Positions 1-7,280 of a stretch of 64,000 bases of DNA are shown here, one piece after another. Made by a program: the position numbers and the translations under genes. The notes beneath the pieces are model-generated. The model saw only the letters and a list, made by a program, of their open reading frames with translations. It had not been told where the DNA came from and searched no databases. The DNA is taken from positions 1 through 64,000 of the forward strand of contig JAYVEV010000071.1 in assembly GCA_043773745.1 (NCBI GenBank), in the 5' to 3' direction. Origin of the DNA: UKL13-2 sp043773745. Lineage in GTDB: Bacteria > Pseudomonadota > Gammaproteobacteria > Burkholderiales > Usitatibacteraceae. How positions within the stretch are numbered: position 1 is the first letter of the stretch; the number at the start of each line of letters is the position of its first letter.

Positions 1-192
1 GCAATGCTGGCTGCCGCGCTGGGGGACATTGCGCGTGCGCGAGGCATGAGTGAAATCGCCAAGGCCTCGGGCCTCACTCGCGAAGCACTCTACAAGGCGT
101 TACGCCCGAATGCGCAGCCCCGTTTCGATACCGTTAGCCGCGTCTGCGCTGCTCTCGGAGTTCGTCTGGTCGCGCAGGCCGTTCCTCATTGA
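1..192 (+). CDS. HTH addiction-module antidote-like protein (5' partial)
   Basis: The reading frame is open from the left edge, so the true start lies outside the window. The visible 63 codons form the DNA-binding half of the small antidote family related to HigA/HI1420 (COG3636, DNA-binding prophage protein). The recognisable signature is an HTH with the segment SGLTREALYKAL followed by a second helix ending in VCAALGVRL. Family members are about 100 residues, so roughly 35 N-terminal residues are missing. Such antidotes normally sit downstream of a RelE/HigB-like toxin, which would lie just outside the window. The ATG at position 4 is probably internal. Confidence 0.75.
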   Translation, partial: AMLAAALGDIARARGMSEIAKASGLTREALYKALRPNAQPRFDTVSRVCAALGVRLVAQAVPH

Positions 193-339
193 AAAAAGCG
201 AATTTCGGGAAATTTGTCGGTCCCGATGGATCGATTGGAGTCTTGGTATGATTGGCCATAACGGCCAGCAGCAGACGTACAAAGCCGCCGCCCAATTCTG
301 CTGACAGCACCCATGTCACATGAAAAAGTCAGGAGCACC

Positions 340-1380
340 ATGAACAATAGAATTCGTTGTGCCGGTCGATATGTCATCGCTGTAATTGTCCTCACTGGGA
401 GCCTCGCCCGCGCCGCACCAACCGAAGTGCCGCTGCCGAAATTGCCGCAAGGTCCAATTGAGATGCGAGTGGCGTATGTCGTCAATTCCCGTCTGCCGCG
501 AATGACTGAAGCGCAATTGCAGGTACTGGTTGCGGCGACCAGGAAGGCGGCTCAAGAGCACTTTGGCGTGGACCTGCGCTTTGCCCCGGTGAAAGAGATA
601 CCCATCGATACGCTGTTCGCCCGCATTCCTGCAGAACGGCGCAACACGGCGTTAGAACAGATTTACGATTTCAAAACAGGCAAGGGTGACCGTAAACGCC
701 TTACAGAGGCTTTTGGTAGCGGCTTCAAAGAGTCTGGCGAACCACTGGCGGACCTCATCGCTTTTGCACGCCCGCACATTGGAGAATTGAAAGTAGAGAG
801 TTATGAGGCATTTGGCGCTGCGGTGGCCGAGTTTCAGTTAAAGCGGATAGAGCGCTGGAAAACCATCAAAGCGCTGGATGGCGGCCCGGCGATTGATGCG
901 CCTCCCTACAATGAATTTCCCATGTGGATTGCCCTCGGATTTGTCGACCTGCCCTTCGAGCTGGTGCTGACCAACCAACCCATCGCCAGTGTGGAATACA
1001 TTTTTCCCGCGATCCATTCGGCCATCCGCGGCGGCTATAGCAACGGCCTCACGTCGCCCAGCATGAGCTCGCGCTTCAAGACGATGTCGGTCTGGAGCAC
1101 ATTTGCCTTCACAACGAATGACGAGTGGGTGAAGCAACTGCGCGAAGGCGAAACCTACACCGCAGAGGAAGCGGCTCAACTGGCCGGCACGACTGCCGCG
1201 CACGAGATTGGGCATCAACTATTCCACTTCCTGCATCCCTTCGGACAAAGTGCCTGCCTGATGAACCCGGTGTCTATGTTCACTTATCGCGCGTGGGCCA
1301 AGAAGCTCTCGCCCAAATATTGCCCCATCGGAAGCAGCCCAGCGATGAGCCCTGGGGCGTATAAGTTTCTTGTCGATTGA
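340..1380 (+). CDS. Secreted zinc metallopeptidase-like protein (HEIGH, Met-turn-like)
   Basis: I do not recognise a named family. An N-terminal signal peptide (basic residues, then the hydrophobic stretch YVIAVIVLTGSLARA) predicts export. Near the C-terminus the HExxH motif HEIGH (residues 288-292) is followed by further histidines at 296 and 299 and by CLMNP (Met308), which resembles the Met-turn of metzincin-type zinc proteases. The spacing to the third histidine is not the classical HExxHxxGxxH, so membership is an inference. Start: ATG at 340 has AGGAG four bases upstream; an in-frame ATG at 313 lacks a clear ribosome site and would bury the signal peptide. An extended -10-like element (TGGTATGAT, 244-252) lies upstream. 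It appears monocistronic. Confidence 0.7.
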   Translation: MNNRIRCAGRYVIAVIVLTGSLARAAPTEVPLPKLPQGPIEMRVAYVVNSRLPRMTEAQLQVLVAATRKAAQEHFGVDLRFAPVKEIPIDTLFARIPAERRNTALEQIYDFKTGKGDRKRLTEAFGSGFKESGEPLADLIAFARPHIGELKVESYEAFGAAVAEFQLKRIERWKTIKALDGGPAIDAPPYNEFPMWIALGFVDLPFELVLTNQPIASVEYIFPAIHSAIRGGYSNGLTSPSMSSRFKTMSVWSTFAFTTNDEWVKQLREGETYTAEEAAQLAGTTAAHEIGHQLFHFLHPFGQSACLMNPVSMFTYRAWAKKLSPKYCPIGSSPAMSPGAYKFLVD

Positions 1381-1951
1381 TCGGCACGATGCCCAATCAA
1401 TATCGTTCTCTTTGGTCGCTGGACGCCGCAAAACCGCGGCGCCCCTTACCTCGGACGTTAAACGTCCGCTTACGGGAAATCTGAATATCTGGTTTGGGTC
1501 AGCTGCGGCGGTTCCCGCTGAAAAAAAGCGGTCATTCCCGTAACTGATTCTCATACTGGGAATTGCCGGGCACAATCCAGATTCTTGGTAATGTTTGACT
1601 CTGCGTTTTTAGTTGAGTCTTTGGCGTTGAACCGCGAAATTCGAGCGTCGGAGCAGTTTGTCGGGGCTATCAAAAAAGTTGTTCTCGACTAAATTGCGCA
1701 CGCAGTTCCATTTGGCGCGATTTTTCGACGATGTTCTCAACTTTATGTGTTGAAGCATCAAAAATCGCAACTTGTTTTTCTGGCGCGCTCAATATGAAGC
1801 GCGTATCGGATTGGATGAAAAATGTTCTCGACATATTTAGGACCAAACACTGTTGCTCCGTGAGCAAGTTCAGAACGGAGCCGTTGTTTATCAGCTGACA
1901 GTTGTCGAATCAGGCGCAGCTAAATTTTTTTAAAACAAACGATTAAATTAA
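1381..1951. other. AT-rich intergenic region with small inverted and direct repeats
   Basis: No convincing gene is visible in this 571-base stretch. It holds a 15-base palindrome GGACGTTAAACGTCC (1453-1467), a 9-base inverted repeat TTACGGGAA/TTCCCGTAA (1470-1478 and 1535-1543), and the 9-mer GTTCTCGAC at 1681 and 1824 with a one-base variant at 1733. A reverse-strand 65-codon frame (1670-1867) starts with TTG and has no ribosome site, so I do not call it. The right part is clearly more AT-rich than the flanking genes. Confidence 0.5.
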
Positions 1952-2710
1952 ATGAACCGATATTTTTATTCTTTATCCCCTCTTGTTTTTGCTTCATGTG
2001 CTCTTTGTTTGTCAGGCTCGTCGGTCATCGCTGCGCCGAGCGAAGTCAAGGTATTTACCGACGAGCTCGCAGAACTTCATGAAGACAACGTGGAGTTTCA
2101 TTTTAATGTTGCCCGGCTTCGCAGCCCGCAGTCAAGTATACGGCAAACAGTCATGCAGGCGATGCCGGAATATTCTTATGGATTCGCAAAAAACTGGGAA
2201 TTTAGTCTGCAGTTTCCGACCGGACAATATGGTGGAAATTGGCGCAGCAATGGTATTCGTACAGAGCTGCAATATGTCGCGCCACATGACGATGATGATG
2301 GCGCTTACTGGGGAATCAACGCGGAGCTTGCGCGCAATTCATTTTTTCAGGAGGGCCGCTCGACAACATTAGAAGTGATACCAATCATTGGCCTCAGGAC
2401 AGCTCAATGGCATTTTGTGCTTAACTCCGGCGTCACCATTCCATTTTCTGGAGAAACCCGTCGCGTTAGTTTTGAGCCTTCGGCAAAGATTGCTTACCGA
2501 CTGACCAAGAACGATCAAATCGGCTTAGAACATTATTCCGAACTCGGGCCGGTAAGACATTTTGTGCCGCGCGCTGAGCGCTATCAGATGCTCTACGCGG
2601 CGTGGGATCGAAAATTTGGGAAAATTGATTTCAATATGGGTATTGGCCGCGGCCGCACGGAGGCATCGGATAAATGGGTCGTCAAAATGATGGTGGATTT
2701 TCCGCTTTAA
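1952..2710 (+). CDS. Predicted outer-membrane beta-barrel protein
   Basis: Unrecognised 252-residue protein. A signal peptide (first ~28 residues, ending near SSVIAAPSE) predicts export. The mature part alternates polar and hydrophobic residues in short strands rich in Y, W, G and F, such as YSYGFAKNWEFSLQFPTGQY and WHFVLNSGVTIPF, and it ends in FPL. This is the general look of a small outer-membrane barrel of the kind grouped with transporter or MetA-like proteins. No catalytic motif is seen. A short acidic run (HDDDDG, about residue 111) probably lies in a surface loop. No strong Shine-Dalgarno precedes the ATG. It is isolated, with about 100 bases to uvrB. Confidence 0.65.
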   Translation: MNRYFYSLSPLVFASCALCLSGSSVIAAPSEVKVFTDELAELHEDNVEFHFNVARLRSPQSSIRQTVMQAMPEYSYGFAKNWEFSLQFPTGQYGGNWRSNGIRTELQYVAPHDDDDGAYWGINAELARNSFFQEGRSTTLEVIPIIGLRTAQWHFVLNSGVTIPFSGETRRVSFEPSAKIAYRLTKNDQIGLEHYSELGPVRHFVPRAERYQMLYAAWDRKFGKIDFNMGIGRGRTEASDKWVVKMMVDFPL

Positions 2711-2811
2711 AAAACAGTCCTAGTTTTCAAGGGGGCTAATTTATGGGGCAGCCTGAACGGATTTTTTTAACAATCATAGAATCGCTCATGGGCAACTGTT
2801 AAAATCAGGAA

Positions 2812-4875
2812 ATGCCAACCATATCATTTCCTAATTCCCCGTTTCAGCTCAATCAACCGTTTCTCCCCGCAGGCGATCAGCCCGCCGCCATCGATAAATT
2901 GGTCGAGGGCATTAACGACGGCCTCGCCTATCAAACGTTGCTTGGCGTTACCGGTTCCGGCAAGACTTACACGATGGCAAATGTAATTGCGCGCATTGGT
3001 CGCCCCGCGCTGGTGATGGCGCCGAATAAAACCCTGGCCGCCCAGCTGTACTCAGAAATGAAAGAGTTTTTCCCCAATAACGCGGTGGAATATTTTGTTT
3101 CTTATTATGATTATTACCAGCCAGAGGCCTACGTACCGTCGCGTGATTTGTTTATCGAGAAAGATTCTTCGATTAACGAACATATCGAACAGATGCGGTT
3201 GTCGGCGACTAAATCATTGCTGGAGCGCAAAGACTCGATCATTGTTGCTACAGTTTCCTGTATTTACGGCGTAGGTGACCCGACTGATTATTACGCCATG
3301 CGCATGATGGTGCGGCCGGGCGACAAGGTTGTCCAGCAGGACATGATCCGGCAATTGATTGCAATGCAATATTCACGTTCGGAGCTGGATTTCCGGCGGG
3401 GTACGTTTCGGGTTCGCGGTGACAACCTCGATGTGTTTCCCGCTGAAAATGCCGACGTAGCGCTGCGCATTTCGATGTTCGACGAAGAGGTGGAGTCACT
3501 CACGCTGTTTGATCCGCTCACCGGCCATACGGTGCAGAAAACGCCGCGCTATACGGTCTACGCGAAAAGCCAGTATGTGAGTACGCGCGCGACCACATTG
3601 GGGGCGATTGAAGGTATCAAGGCGGAGTTGCGCGAGCGCATTGATTACTACACCAAAGAAGGCAAGCTGCTGGAAGCGCAGCGAATACAGCAGCGCACCA
3701 CCTTCGATCTGGAAATGCTGAACGAGATCGGATTTTGTAAGGGCATCGAAAACTACTCGCGTCATTTAAGTGGTCGACCTGCCGGTGCGCCGCCGCCTAC
3801 GTTGATTGATTATCTGCCCAAAGATGCGCTGATGATCATCGATGAAAGCCACGTCACGATTCCGCAAGTCGGCGGCATGTACAAAGGTGATCGCGCGCGC
3901 AAAGAAAATCTGGTGGGCTACGGGTTCCGCCTGCCGTCTGCGATGGATAACCGTCCGTTGCGTTTTGATGAATTTGAAACCCTCATGCGCCAGAGCGTAT
4001 TTGTGTCCGCTACCCCGGCCGATTATGAGGCGAACCATGCCGCGCAAATTGTTGAACAATTGGTGCGACCAACCGGACTGGTTGACCCGCAGATTTTTGT
4101 GCGGCCTGCTTCTACGCAGGTTGATGATGTGCTGTCTGAAATCAACAAGCGGGTGGCGGTCGGCGAGCGCGTGCTGGTGACGACGCTCACCAAGCGTATG
4201 TCTGAGGATTTAACGGACTATCTTTCGGAACATGGCATCAAAGTTCGCTACTTGCACTCGGATATTGATACCGTTGAACGCGTCGAAATCATTCGCGATT
4301 TGCGCATGGGGTTGTTTGATGTGCTGGTTGGCATCAATCTGTTGAGGGAAGGGCTGGATATTCCAGAGGTTTCGTTGGTGGCGATTCTGGATGCGGATAA
4401 AGAAGGTTTCCTGCGCGGTTCCCGCTCGCTGATCCAGACCATTGGTCGTGCGGCGCGTAACCTAAATGGCACCGCGATTTTATACGGTGATAAAGAGACT
4501 GATTCAATGAAGTTCGCTATTTCTGAAACCAATCGTCGTCGTGCCTTGCAGATTGCGTTCAATGAAAAGCACGGCATTACGCCGAAATCGGTATCCAAGC
4601 GAATCAAGGATATTATCGATGGTGCATACGATATCGATGAAAAGCGCGCCACCCAGACCACTGACAAAATCGCCGCGCAGGATCGAAAAAAATACGAGGT
4701 TATGAATGAAAAGCAAATGGAAGCCGCCATCAAGAAAGTGGAGCGCGACATGATGGATGCTGCGCGCAATCTTGAGTTTGAGAAGGCAGCCAAGCTGCGG
4801 GACGAGCTGCGCCTGCTACGTACAAAAATGCTTGTCTTGGGTGGATCAGATACGCTCTTTGGGGGTGCGGCGTGA
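2812..4875 (+). CDS. uvrB: Excinuclease ABC subunit B
   Basis: UvrB is the damage-verification helicase-like subunit of nucleotide excision repair; it is loaded by UvrA and recruits UvrC for incision. The 687-residue length is normal. Visible landmarks are the Walker A motif GVTGSGKT (residues 45-52), the beta-hairpin region YYDYYQPEAYVP, the DEAD-like box IDESH near residue 344, helicase motifs with GINLLREGLDIPE and QTIGRAARN, and a C-terminal UVR domain (KQMEAAIKKVERDM, about 640-680) that contacts UvrC. No LexA box of the type seen at recA was found upstream. The stop overlaps the GTG start of the next gene by four bases, so the two are translationally coupled. Confidence 0.98.
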   Translation: MPTISFPNSPFQLNQPFLPAGDQPAAIDKLVEGINDGLAYQTLLGVTGSGKTYTMANVIARIGRPALVMAPNKTLAAQLYSEMKEFFPNNAVEYFVSYYDYYQPEAYVPSRDLFIEKDSSINEHIEQMRLSATKSLLERKDSIIVATVSCIYGVGDPTDYYAMRMMVRPGDKVVQQDMIRQLIAMQYSRSELDFRRGTFRVRGDNLDVFPAENADVALRISMFDEEVESLTLFDPLTGHTVQKTPRYTVYAKSQYVSTRATTLGAIEGIKAELRERIDYYTKEGKLLEAQRIQQRTTFDLEMLNEIGFCKGIENYSRHLSGRPAGAPPPTLIDYLPKDALMIIDESHVTIPQVGGMYKGDRARKENLVGYGFRLPSAMDNRPLRFDEFETLMRQSVFVSATPADYEANHAAQIVEQLVRPTGLVDPQIFVRPASTQVDDVLSEINKRVAVGERVLVTTLTKRMSEDLTDYLSEHGIKVRYLHSDIDTVERVEIIRDLRMGLFDVLVGINLLREGLDIPEVSLVAILDADKEGFLRGSRSLIQTIGRAARNLNGTAILYGDKETDSMKFAISETNRRRALQIAFNEKHGITPKSVSKRIKDIIDGAYDIDEKRATQTTDKIAAQDRKKYEVMNEKQMEAAIKKVERDMMDAARNLEFEKAAKLRDELRLLRTKMLVLGGSDTLFGGAA

Positions 4876-5381
4876 GTAAGACGAGTGTGTTGTTTGTTTG
4901 TATGGGCAATATCTGCCGCTCGCCAACTGCGGAAGGGGTGTTCCGCAAACTCGTTATGGAGAGCCCGCTGGCTGGGAATATTGATATTGACTCCGCTGGT
5001 ACGCATGACTATCACATCGGTGCACCACCAGATGCCCGTGCCATTAAGCATGCAGCTGATCGCGGTTTTGACATTACCGCACTACGTGGCAGGCAGGTTA
5101 GCGCAAGTGACTTTGAGCGATTCGATTACATCCTCGCGGCAGACATGATGAATATGCGTCAGCTCAAAGCTATGTGTCCGACAAGGCTCCAACACAAGAT
5201 TGAGTTTCTCCTTGATTATGGCAGCGAAGATGAGGTCGAAGTGCCTGATCCCTACAGCGGTGAGGCGAAAGATTTTGAGCGTGCTCTTGATTTAATTGAG
5301 GATGGTTGTCAAGGGTTGCTGGAATTTTTGCTGGATCAGCAGCGCATGCGTGGTGGGCTGACTTCACCTTTGCACAAGTAG
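4872..5381 (+). CDS. Low-molecular-weight protein-tyrosine phosphatase
   Basis: Cytoplasmic phosphatase of the LMW-PTP family (Wzb/YfkJ type), which hydrolyses phosphotyrosine and related phosphoesters through a cysteinyl-phosphate intermediate. The N-terminal P-loop CMGNICRS gives the C-x5-R signature (Cys10, Arg16), and the general acid lies in DPYSG (Asp126). The length of 169 residues is slightly above the usual ~155 because of a short C-terminal tail. It starts with GTG in a GTGA overlap with uvrB, so it is probably co-translated; uvrB next to an LMW-PTP is a common betaproteobacterial arrangement. The physiological substrate cannot be told from context, as no tyrosine kinase or capsule genes are nearby. 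Confidence 0.93.
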   Translation: MSKTSVLFVCMGNICRSPTAEGVFRKLVMESPLAGNIDIDSAGTHDYHIGAPPDARAIKHAADRGFDITALRGRQVSASDFERFDYILAADMMNMRQLKAMCPTRLQHKIEFLLDYGSEDEVEVPDPYSGEAKDFERALDLIEDGCQGLLEFLLDQQRMRGGLTSPLHK

Positions 5382-5414
5382 CAAGTCGTAAACTCAACAG
5401 GCGATTCATAAAAT

Positions 5415-6077
5415 ATGGATGGATTACTCTCTCTTGCCGCCTACGTCAAAATTTTTGTCGCGATGATTGTGATCGTCAATCCGGTCGGTATTATGCCGGT
5501 GTTTGTGGCGATGACGGCGCATACCTCGGAAGCTGAGCGAAAGAAAATTGCCCGTATTGCCAGTGTTAGTGTGTTCATCGTTTTGCTGGTTTCGGCTGTG
5601 TTGGGCGAGCGGGTGCTGGAAATGTTCGGCATCAGCATCGCCAGCTTCAAGGTGGGCGGTGCGATCCTGGTCATGACGGCTGCGCTGTCGATGATGCAGG
5701 CCATGCCCACACGCGATAAACAAACTCCGGAAGAAGCCAAAGAAGCCGAAGACAAAGCCAGCATCGCGGTTGTGCCGCTCGCTATTCCGCTGCTCGCGGG
5801 GCCCGGCGCCATGTCTACCATCATCATCTATGCGAGCGAGAAAAAAACTTTTCTGCACCTTGGCATCGTCTGCCTCGTTGTGCTTGGCATCGCCATCTCG
5901 ACCTGGCTTGCGCTGCGAATTGCCACCAAGGTTGGTAGCCGCATGAGCAAAACAACTGTCAATGTTGCAACCCGCATCATGGGCCTGCTACTCGCGGCGC
6001 TGGCAGTGGAAATTTTTGCAGGCGGGATCGTGGAGCTGATTCCGGCGCTGGGAAAGCCGGATGTTTTTCGGTATTAG
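5415..6077 (+). CDS. MarC family integral membrane protein (UPF0056)
   Basis: Six-helix inner-membrane protein of the MarC/UPF0056 family, whose transport substrate is not established. Family features visible are the first helix with VIVNPVGIMPVFVAMT, a central hydrophilic loop (about residues 95-115, rich in E and K), the conserved segment VVPLAIPLLAGPGAM and the closing helices with ATRIMGLLLAALAVE. The length of 220 residues is typical. It follows the phosphatase by 33 bases on the same strand and may be read from the uvrB transcript. It is convergent with the VOC gene, with only 57 bases between the stops and no strong terminator hairpin. Confidence 0.93.
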   Translation: MDGLLSLAAYVKIFVAMIVIVNPVGIMPVFVAMTAHTSEAERKKIARIASVSVFIVLLVSAVLGERVLEMFGISIASFKVGGAILVMTAALSMMQAMPTRDKQTPEEAKEAEDKASIAVVPLAIPLLAGPGAMSTIIIYASEKKTFLHLGIVCLVVLGIAISTWLALRIATKVGSRMSKTTVNVATRIMGLLLAALAVEIFAGGIVELIPALGKPDVFRY

Positions 6078-6134
6078 TTGACCTGAATTTTCTGCTCGGG
6101 CTGCACAACTTGAGTTGTTGAATTTTGCTCTTCG

Positions 6135-6512
6135 TTACTTTGATCGCGGAACTTCCGACATCAGCGCCAGCAAATTATTTTCAGAGTCCCGGCAAAACGC
6201 CATCCATAAATCATGGTCAGGCATGGGCGCAACAAGTGTGGGGAGCTGTTCAAACGTAACACCTTGGGCGGTGAGTTCGAGATGTGCGGCTTGCAGATCG
6301 GTTACTTTGTAATAAATGATAGATGCGGGATGATTAAACTCCGGTTTTTCGGCAACGGATAGCATGAGCCGTACTTCACCGCATTGGAAAAAACTCATCT
6401 TCGGGCCGGCATCAAACAGATGTTGCAGCTTGAGCTGGTCGCGATAAAACGCGATGGCGCGCGGCAAATCTTTTACGTTTACTGCAATTTGCCCCATTTT
6501 TTCGATTTGCAT
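6135..6512 (-). CDS. VOC (glyoxalase/bleomycin-resistance) family protein
   Basis: A 125-residue single-domain vicinal oxygen chelate protein. The N-terminus MGQIAVNVKDLPRAIAFYRDQL is the classical beta-alpha start of the fold, followed by GPKMSFFQCGEVRLML and a C-terminal HDLWMAFCRDSENNLLALMSE in which the final E is the usual metal ligand. VOC members include glyoxalase I, ring-cleaving dioxygenases and resistance proteins; nothing here fixes the substrate. It lies 18 bases downstream of the HCCA isomerase-like gene on the same strand, suggesting a two-gene unit possibly involved in glutathione-linked or aromatic compound metabolism. Confidence 0.9.
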   Translation of the reverse strand: MQIEKMGQIAVNVKDLPRAIAFYRDQLKLQHLFDAGPKMSFFQCGEVRLMLSVAEKPEFNHPASIIYYKVTDLQAAHLELTAQGVTFEQLPTLVAPMPDHDLWMAFCRDSENNLLALMSEVPRSK

Positions 6513-6530
6513 TTTTGCTCCTTAATTTCT

Positions 6531-7145
6531 TTACCAGCCGCCAGTTTTGAGCCAAGCATCGATTTGCTCTAGTCGATCACTGCCCCAGAATGCCTCGCCA
6601 TTCACCACGATATAAGGCGAGCCGAAGACGCCGCGCGCCAATGAGGCTTCAACTTCCTGTTTCAATCGTTCCTTGACGGCTGGGTTGGCCAATGCGGCAC
6701 CCAGCTCATCGCGGTTTACGCCTTGTTGCGCGGCGACTTCAACCACCACATCAGGTGAGGTGATATCGCAGCCATCAACAAAATAGGTTTTGAATAGCGC
6801 CGCTGCCAACGTCTTTGCCTGCTGGGGATCACGATCAGCCAACCAGTAAAAAGCACGCGCGGCATTTTGTGTACTGATGGGAAACGAGGCGGGCATGTTG
6901 AACGGCACCCTCATAAATCTGGCGGTACGCGGAAAATCACGTAGCGAATATTCCCCTTTCAGCGGCTGGCCGACCAGTGGCATATTCCCGCTGGCTTTGA
7001 ATGCGGGGCCGAGCAGAATAGGGCGCCAGTTCACCTCGCGTCCATGGCGGGCTGCAAGCGCGTTAATTTTGGTCGCGGCTAGATAGCCATAGGGAGACGA
7101 GAAATCAAAATAAAAATCGATGGGTGTTAATGTCGTAGCTGCCAT
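6531..7145 (-). CDS. 2-hydroxychromene-2-carboxylate isomerase family protein (DsbA/kappa-GST fold)
   Basis: A thioredoxin-fold protein of the HCCA isomerase/kappa-class GST group, which uses glutathione to isomerise naphthalene-pathway intermediates or related compounds. The N-terminal DFYFDFSSPYGYLA carries the family's active-site serine, and the C-terminal VFGSPYIVVNGEAFWGSDRLEQ matches the conserved end. The length of 204 residues is standard. No ring-degradation genes are nearby, so the true substrate may be a general detoxification target. It is cytoplasmic, with no signal peptide. It is followed on the same strand by the VOC gene and is separated from rne by an 18-base-pair terminator. 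Confidence 0.9.
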   Translation of the reverse strand: MAATTLTPIDFYFDFSSPYGYLAATKINALAARHGREVNWRPILLGPAFKASGNMPLVGQPLKGEYSLRDFPRTARFMRVPFNMPASFPISTQNAARAFYWLADRDPQQAKTLAAALFKTYFVDGCDITSPDVVVEVAAQQGVNRDELGAALANPAVKERLKQEVEASLARGVFGSPYIVVNGEAFWGSDRLEQIDAWLKTGGW

Positions 7146-7225
7146 GAATATTTTCCCTTGGATATTTCAGTATATCAACTGAGCGGACGGGAAAGCCAAT
7201 CAACCATCACGACTAAAAGCGACTG

Positions 7226-7263
7226 AAAAAAGCCGCTCATGAATTTCATGAGCGGCTTTTTTG
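7226..7263 (-). terminator. Rho-independent terminator of rne
   Basis: A perfect inverted repeat with two 18-base arms (7226-7243 and 7245-7262), whose core is GCCGCTCATGAA. It is flanked by A and T runs, so it can act in both directions. It lies just past the rne stop codon. Confidence 0.9.
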
Positions 7264-7280
7264 TATTGCTTGATTACACT

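Noticed and set aside
313..339. Upstream ATG (313) for the metalloprotease-like gene
   Set aside because: The ATG at 340 has AGGAG and yields a proper signal peptide; the 313 start would add nine residues before it.
1670..1867. Reverse-strand 65-codon frame in the gap after the metalloprotease-like gene
   Set aside because: TTG start, no ribosome site and no recognisable composition; it lies in an AT-rich non-coding stretch.
4248..5051. 267-codon reverse frame across uvrB and the phosphatase gene
   Set aside because: Antisense to two clear genes with normal codon use; a shadow frame.
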